Source: a virus. From it: a DNA stretch of 34,391 nt. Location: positions 1 through 34,391 of IMG/VR virus record IMGVR_UViG_3300021586_000024; one strand, given 5' to 3'. The notes under the pieces are model-generated. The model was not told where the DNA came from and did no database searches. It saw nothing but the letters and a program-made list of their open reading frames with translations. Shown in pieces: positions 31,247 through 34,391 of this stretch (position 1 is the stretch's first letter; the number at the start of each line of letters is the position of its first letter). The position numbers and the translations under genes are program-made.

Positions 31247-31786
31247 ATGGGCAGACCCCAAGACCCCGAGCGCGCGGCATCCATCGCCCGCATGGTGGAC
31301 ATGTGCGACACCGCACCGTGCACCAAATCGCAACTGATGCACGCCTTTGACGCACCCGAATGGATGATCAACCACTGGACGTATGCGGCCAGCAAAGACA
31401 ACCGCATCACGTTCAGCCGGGCCGTCAATGGCTGGATCACGCCGCGCCTGGGCAAAGAGCTGGGCGTGTGCGGCCAGCAGCAGGACACCGCCCGCGTGCC
31501 GTTGCGGCCCGTGTGGGACACCACCACGCCCGTGGTTGAGCACAAAGACGGGGTGATCTACACCACGTGCCCGGCCCCCCGCCACCCGTACCACGCAGAC
31601 CCGTCTGTGTGCGGCCGAGGCGCAATCTCCGGCGATTGGATGGCCAGGCGCCAGGGCGTGGCCGTGCCCAGCCGCGTGCCCGGCCTGACCGGCGGGCCGG
31701 CGGCTGAACTGCCCGTCAACCGCGCGCACCTGCTGGGCCTGGAAAGCCTGCAGCCCATCACCACCACGCACACGGAGGCAGCATGA
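31247..31786 (+). CDS. Early operon protein, possible DNA-binding N-terminus
   Basis: A 179-residue protein. The N-terminal half (AASIARMVDMCDTAPCTKSQ, MHAFDAPEWMINHWTYAASK) has a helix-turn-helix-like rhythm reminiscent of phage regulatory proteins. The C-terminal half is Pro/Gly/Arg-rich. GAAAGAG precedes the ATG. It overlaps the DUF4406-like gene by 4 bases. Confidence 0.55.
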   Translation: MGRPQDPERAASIARMVDMCDTAPCTKSQLMHAFDAPEWMINHWTYAASKDNRITFSRAVNGWITPRLGKELGVCGQQQDTARVPLRPVWDTTTPVVEHKDGVIYTTCPAPRHPYHADPSVCGRGAISGDWMARRQGVAVPSRVPGLTGGPAAELPVNRAHLLGLESLQPITTTHTEAA

Positions 31787-32160
31787 AGCTGTATCTCTCC
31801 GGGCCCATGACCGGCCTGCCTGACGACAATTTCCCCGCCTTCCACAAGGCCGCGGCCGCGCTGCGCGCCATGGGGCACGAGGTGGTCAACCCTGCCGAGC
31901 TGGTGGTGGACACGCCGCGCGAGAGCCCCGAGTTTTGGAGCGCCTGCCTGCGCGCCGACCTGAAGGCCATGCTCGATTGCGACGGCATCGCGCTGCTGCA
32001 AGGCTGGTGGGCCAGCAAAGGCGCCAATCTGGAGCTGCACGTGGCGCACCGCGTCAACATGCAGGTGCTGTTTGTGCCGGAGTTGCTGCAGAAACGGCGC
32101 TACTACGACCAGGTGCAGGCCGCCGCAGCCGAGGGCGTTGCGCAGGGGCAGGCGTCATGA
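31783..32160 (+). CDS. DUF4406 / nucleoside 2-deoxyribosyltransferase-like protein
   Basis: A 125-residue protein begins MKLYLSGPMTGLPDDNFPAFH and continues with RAMGHEVVNPAELV, DLKAMLDCDGIALLQGWWAS and GANLELHVAHRV. These are the standard blocks of DUF4406, a family with the 2-deoxyribosyltransferase fold. Related enzymes move bases between nucleosides or act on NAD+. Whether this one is active is unknown, but the fold's nucleotide-binding residues (SGPMTG, and the Asp-rich CDGIALL) are intact. Its ATG overlaps the previous stop. Confidence 0.8.
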   Translation: MKLYLSGPMTGLPDDNFPAFHKAAAALRAMGHEVVNPAELVVDTPRESPEFWSACLRADLKAMLDCDGIALLQGWWASKGANLELHVAHRVNMQVLFVPELLQKRRYYDQVQAAAAEGVAQGQAS

Positions 32161-32402
32161 TTGGCACGCAACCCACCGGCCGGCTGCCCGGTGTTGTGAT
32201 CAGCGCCGTCGGGCACGAGGGGCTGAGCGTTACCGCCAACGGCAGGCCCGCGCGCCTGGCCGTGGTGGACGAAAACGGCCAGGTGCTGGTGGCCGGGCCC
32301 GAGGTGGCCCAGGAAGCCGAGGCCGTGGCCATCAACATGTACCGCAAGATTTGGCAGCACCAGGGCCATCTGCGTGTGCACAGCAAGCCGCTGGGCGCCT
32401 GA
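32157..32402 (+). CDS. Early operon protein, unknown
   Basis: An 81-residue protein (MIGTQPTGRLPGVVISAVGH, then PARLAVVDENGQVLVAGPEV). The first part is beta-rich and the end helical. ATG overlaps the previous stop (ATGA). No family recognised. Confidence 0.55.
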   Translation: MIGTQPTGRLPGVVISAVGHEGLSVTANGRPARLAVVDENGQVLVAGPEVAQEAEAVAINMYRKIWQHQGHLRVHSKPLGA

Positions 32403-32406
32403 AACC

Positions 32407-32910
32407 ATGGGCCGCACCAGCAAACCCCGCAAGACCTACCGGCCTGGCCGTGTGAACCCGCTGGCCATGCTGGCAGCGTTCCAGGGCTCGGCCCTGCTGA
32501 CGCTGGACGACCGCCTGACCTGGCAAAGCGAGCTGCACGAGGCACTGACCGCCGTCAGCCGCGGCCAGGCCAGAAAAGCCCAATGGGCCGCGCTGTTCGA
32601 TGCCATCAACCTCACCGAGGAACTCTGCCGCATGCGCCTGGCAACCGACGCCGATGGCGTGGTGCCGGCCGCACAGGATGCCGTCTGTGCAGTGCTGGAC
32701 AGGCAGCAGGCCAGCGGTGTGCGCGCGGTGCGGGCCACAGAGCTGCAGGCGCTGCGCGATTTGGTGGCCGCGTTTGCCGACCTGATGGCAGGCATCACGC
32801 ACAAAGACAAGTACGACGCGGAGGCGCGAGTGGCAGAGCGCGTGCGTCGGGTGCTGGCGCAGCCGGCTGAACGGGAAGGCGTGAGGGTGTTCGATGCAGC
32901 ACGATACTGA
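32407..32910 (+). CDS. Early operon protein, unknown
   Basis: A 167-residue helical protein: MGRTSKPRKTYRPGRVNPLA, then a long helical stretch (QSELHEALTAVSRGQARKAQ, AINLTEELCRMRLATD) and AFADLMAGITHKDKYDAEARV. The basic N-terminus could bind nucleic acid. Proteins with this general look are common in early operons of Burkholderiales phages but have no known role. It overlaps the next gene by 17 bases. Confidence 0.6.
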   Translation: MGRTSKPRKTYRPGRVNPLAMLAAFQGSALLTLDDRLTWQSELHEALTAVSRGQARKAQWAALFDAINLTEELCRMRLATDADGVVPAAQDAVCAVLDRQQASGVRAVRATELQALRDLVAAFADLMAGITHKDKYDAEARVAERVRRVLAQPAEREGVRVFDAARY

Positions 32911-33118
32911 ACAGCTAACGCCCTGGTTTGTGGGCGTACAGCCTGCGCGGCCGGGGTGGTATGACGTGACCCTGCGGGCCGGGTGGAACACGGTGCGGCT
33001 GCTGTGGAAGAACGGCAGTTGGTGGGTATCAGGCCATGACGGCATGTTGCACCGGCTTGACTGCCGCATCTACAACACGCTGCGGTGGCGCGGGCTTTTG
33101 AAGGGCACGCAGCAATGA
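32894..33118 (+). CDS. Small Trp-rich early protein, unknown
   Basis: A 74-residue protein with PARPGWYDVTLRAGWNTVRL and LLWKNGSWWVSG, a Trp-rich beta-pattern like several small domains of unknown function in phages. It overlaps both neighbours, the downstream one by 4 bases. Confidence 0.55.
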   Translation: MQHDTEQLTPWFVGVQPARPGWYDVTLRAGWNTVRLLWKNGSWWVSGHDGMLHRLDCRIYNTLRWRGLLKGTQQ

Positions 33119-33393
33119 TGCACGCGCCGCTCAAGCAATACAGCCACGAGCCGGCGCCCGGCGGCTGGGACGTAGTGACCAGCGAAGGCATCTATTCTAG
33201 CGGCCCGTTCCTGAGCGAGCACCTGGCAGCCGCGGAAGCGGTGCGCCTCAATCGCGCAGTGCTGCGAAACGAAGGAAAGCACACGCACGATTACCCGGCA
33301 TGCGCTGTCTTCCGATGCGGGAAATGCACATGTGATGCATGCAACGAGCAACCAAACCACCCGAGCAGCCCAGCCGGAGGCCACACGTCATGA
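33115..33393 (+). CDS. Early protein with Cys cluster, unknown
   Basis: A 92-residue protein with YSHEPAPGGWDVVTSEG and a C-terminal Cys cluster in RCGKCTCDACN (four Cys), which could bind a metal. It starts at ATG 33115, another ATG follows one codon on. The stop overlaps the next ATG (ATGA). Confidence 0.55.
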   Translation: MMHAPLKQYSHEPAPGGWDVVTSEGIYSSGPFLSEHLAAAEAVRLNRAVLRNEGKHTHDYPACAVFRCGKCTCDACNEQPNHPSSPAGGHTS

Positions 33394-33590
33394 GCAACGG
33401 TGACCCGTGGGAAATGCCCGGCGGGCATCGAGCCATTGAGGTGTCTGGAACCACTAGAACCGTGCTGAGGCTGAGCGTGATCGACCCTTCATGGCCATTC
33501 ATGAAGCCGCCAATTGAGGTGGCCAGGGTACTGTGCAAGCGCTTGCCCATGAGGTACTACCACGGGCAGGTGCCGGATGCGCCATTTTGA
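33390..33590 (+). CDS. Small early protein, unknown
   Basis: A 66-residue protein (MSNGDPWEMPGGHRAIEVSG, then PIEVARVLCKRLPMRYYHGQ). ATG overlaps the previous stop. No family recognised. Confidence 0.5.
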   Translation: MSNGDPWEMPGGHRAIEVSGTTRTVLRLSVIDPSWPFMKPPIEVARVLCKRLPMRYYHGQVPDAPF

Positions 33591-33607
33591 GATTGGAGCA
33601 ACAAAGA

Positions 33608-33775
33608 ATGACGAAACGCGAACTGATGGAGCTGGCCGGCATTAGCACGCTGGCTGGTGGCGGCGTGATCGCAGCGCTTGCGCTGCTGGTGCTTTACATC
33701 GCTGCGCTTGGCGCGGCTGCTGGTGCGTTCTTAGGTGCCGCAGTTTGGGTGTTTCGCGCCATCACGGGATCGTGA
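33608..33775 (+). CDS. Small membrane protein next to attC1
   Basis: A 55-residue protein with two hydrophobic stretches (LAGGGVIAALALLVLYIA and LGAAAGAFLGAAVWVF), so probably one or two membrane helices. GGAG lies about 8 bases before ATG 33608. The gene ends 7 bases before attC1, the position of a cassette gene just before its attC. But no upstream core site bounds it on the left, and it continues the phage operon. It may be phage, cassette or both. Confidence 0.6.
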   Translation: MTKRELMELAGISTLAGGGVIAALALLVLYIAALGAAAGAFLGAAVWVFRAITGS

Positions 33776-33782
33776 GAGAGCA

Positions 33783-33882
33783 CCTTAACCCCCCGCTCAG
33801 CCGACAAGGAGGCGAAACCAAATGACCGAAGAGAACCGAAGCACAGACGCCGACGCTGGTCGGCTGGAGCACGGAGTTAGGC
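33783..33882 (+). other. attC: attC site 1
   Basis: The right core is GTTAGGC (33876-33882), a perfect GTTRRRY. The left outer core is CCTTAAC (33783-33789), one base off RYYYAAC. The inner arms pair GCTC-AGCCGAC (33795-33805) with GTCGGCT-G-GAGC (33859-33870), perfect but for one extrahelical base, the structural hallmark of attC. Unpaired central spacers lie on both sides and the loop is 53 bases. The loop contains AAGGAGG and ATG 33822, so the site carries translation signals. The site is about 100 bases and points right. Confidence 0.8.
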
Positions 33883-34160
33883 CGCGTGCGTGGGTGATTT
33901 TTTTGGATGACGGCAATGCACGCATGTGGACCACGTTGCAGCCGCACGTTCAAAAGCTGGCAGACGCCGAAGGCCTAGAGGTGACGCCGCTGTACGACAA
34001 AGCCGCGATTGACGCCGCTCGCATGGCTGGCGTGCATTCAGTGCATGAGCAGACAGCGCTGATTGTGCGCGCTGCGCTCGAACTGCTGGAAGCGGTGGAA
34101 GGCTGCGAAGCATTCCCGCCCGAGAAAATGGCCGCGTTGCGGCGCGTCTTTGGAGCGTAA
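33822..34160 (+). CDS. Cassette gene 1, unknown (phage-like)
   Basis: From ATG 33822 this is 112 residues. AAGGAGG precedes that ATG, but it and the first 18 codons lie inside attC1, before the recombination point. The alternative start GTG 33894 lies just past the core and gives a protein of about 88 residues beginning (M)IFLDDGNARMWTTL. The remaining motifs, EGLEVTPLYDKAAIDAARMA and a helical C-terminus, recall short phage proteins with a 'PLY' motif. If the upstream ATG is used, recombination would swap its N-terminus. Confidence 0.65.
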   Translation: MTEENRSTDADAGRLEHGVRPRAWVIFLDDGNARMWTTLQPHVQKLADAEGLEVTPLYDKAAIDAARMAGVHSVHEQTALIVRAALELLEAVEGCEAFPPEKMAALRRVFGA

Positions 34161-34354
34161 CGATGTTTAATTTTTCAGACCGTGACCTGTACGCATTCCT
34201 CGCCGCCGTTGCCGCCATCCTGGTCGGCTTTGGCGTCTTGCTGGCCTGGCTCGCGCCCGTCGTGTGGCGCTGGGTGAAGCCCTTGCTGCACGCTCTGACG
34301 GCCTAACCCCCAGCTAACGGGCCGAGCCTTGCGAGGTCCGCGTTGAGCGTGGAG
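33877..34354 (+). mobile_element. Integron gene cassette bounded by attC1 and attC2
   Basis: Integrases cut between G and TT of GTTRRRY, so the mobile unit would run from 33877 to 34354, 478 bases. It carries two small genes in the same direction and ends in its own attC, the standard cassette layout. Two ORFs per cassette is less usual than one. Both look like phage products. Confidence 0.75.
34163..34306 (+). CDS. Cassette gene 2: small phage-like membrane protein
   Basis: A 47-residue protein begins MFNFSDRDLYAFLAAVAAIL, then one long hydrophobic helix and VWRWVKPLLHALTA. This opening and ending match my memory of small membrane proteins in phage early or accessory operons. It starts two bases after the previous stop. 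Its TAA lies inside the GCCTAAC core of attC2, a common trait of cassettes. Its presence between attC sites suggests capture of phage genes by an integron, or an integron inside a phage. Confidence 0.65.
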   Translation: MFNFSDRDLYAFLAAVAAILVGFGVLLAWLAPVVWRWVKPLLHALTA

Positions 34355-34360
34355 TTAGGC
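34301..34360 (+). other. attC: attC site 2
   Basis: Outer cores are GCCTAAC (34301-34307) and GTTAGGC (34354-34360), perfectly complementary. The inner arms GCT-AACG-GG-CC and the opposite GGTCCGCGTTGAGC pair with three extrahelical bases. The total is 60 bases, the classic short attC size. It shares GAGCxxGGAGTTAGGC with attC1 and has the same direction. Confidence 0.88.
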
Positions 34361-34384
34361 TGTGGCCAAACAGAAAGGAAGACG

Positions 34385-34391
34385 ATGGATA
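34385..34391 (+). CDS. Start of next cassette gene (cut by window end)
   Basis: An AAAGGAA Shine-Dalgarno-like stretch (34374-34380) is followed by ATG 34385 just past attC2, where the next cassette gene should begin. Only the first codons are visible, so nothing about the product can be said. Confidence 0.35.

Larger units (their letters stand above)
1248..33775. mobile_element. HK97-like siphophage prophage (approximate extent)
   Basis: A full siphophage gene set is present in normal order: integrase, lysis, tail, head, packaging, replication, immunity and an early accessory operon. Every structural gene is uninterrupted, so the element looks functional. The left end must lie between the riboswitch-like sequence and 1248. 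The right end is not visible. Phage-type genes run directly into attC-bounded cassettes with no host gene in between, so the true right end may lie beyond the window. About 33 kb is a usual size for this kind of phage. No direct repeat marking attL/attR could be recognised; serine integrases use very short core identities. Confidence 0.85.

Noticed and set aside
1202-34037. Ten-base match tggcgtgcat at 1202-1211 and 34028-34037 as prophage att repeats
   Set aside because: The right copy is inside a cassette gene and the match is short. In about 34 kb of GC-rich DNA a ten-base match is expected by chance.
1-34391. CRISPR array, rRNA or tRNA genes
   Set aside because: No regularly spaced short repeats were seen, and no rRNA blocks or recognisable tRNA cloverleaf with a GTTCGAATC-type T-arm.

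Overview
**Organism and type of DNA.** This is GC-rich DNA with compact, overlapping genes, Burkholderiales-like phage genes and a betaproteobacterial-style integron integrase. I infer a lysogenic betaproteobacterium (a Comamonadaceae or Burkholderiales relative) or an assembled temperate phage from one. The species cannot be named from the sequence alone.

**Layout.** (1) Positions 1-1083 hold an integron platform: an attI-like site whose core lies at 1-7, a LexA-box candidate, and an intact integron integrase gene, intI. (2) Positions 1112-1178 resemble a thiamine-pyrophosphate (TPP) riboswitch pointing right. The gene now downstream of it is not a thiamine gene but a large serine recombinase (1248-2855), which marks the left end of a prophage. 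(3) Positions 28802 down to 2861, minus strand, form the replication and late block of an HK97-like siphophage. In transcription order this is a Cro-like gene, replication genes, a possible late regulator, an HNH nuclease, the terminase, portal, protease and capsid genes, a fiber, connectors, the tail (with a slippery-sequence frameshift), the tail-tip protein J, and lysis genes (transmembrane-endolysin fusion, holin candidate, Rz/Rz1). (4) Positions 29281-29735 are the immunity region: a short repressor gene flanked by two pairs of 16-bp operator dyads. (5) Positions 29762-33775, plus strand, form an early operon of about a dozen small, mostly unrecognised genes. (6) Positions 33783-34391 carry two attC sites in the same orientation. 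They bound a cassette with two small genes, the second a phage-like membrane protein, and a third gene begins at the window edge.

**How it fits together.** The repressor should shut off a leftward promoter (Cro-like gene, replication, then late genes) and a rightward promoter (accessory genes). The rightward operon runs without any visible prophage end straight into attC-bounded cassettes, and an intact IntI with an attI lies at the other end of the window. The most interesting reading is therefore a temperate phage physically joined to an integron, either carrying cassettes in its accessory region or integrated beside a chromosomal integron. The attI at position 1 faces left, opposite to the attC array on the right. 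The two ends are thus not a simple canonical array, and the missing flanks decide which model holds.
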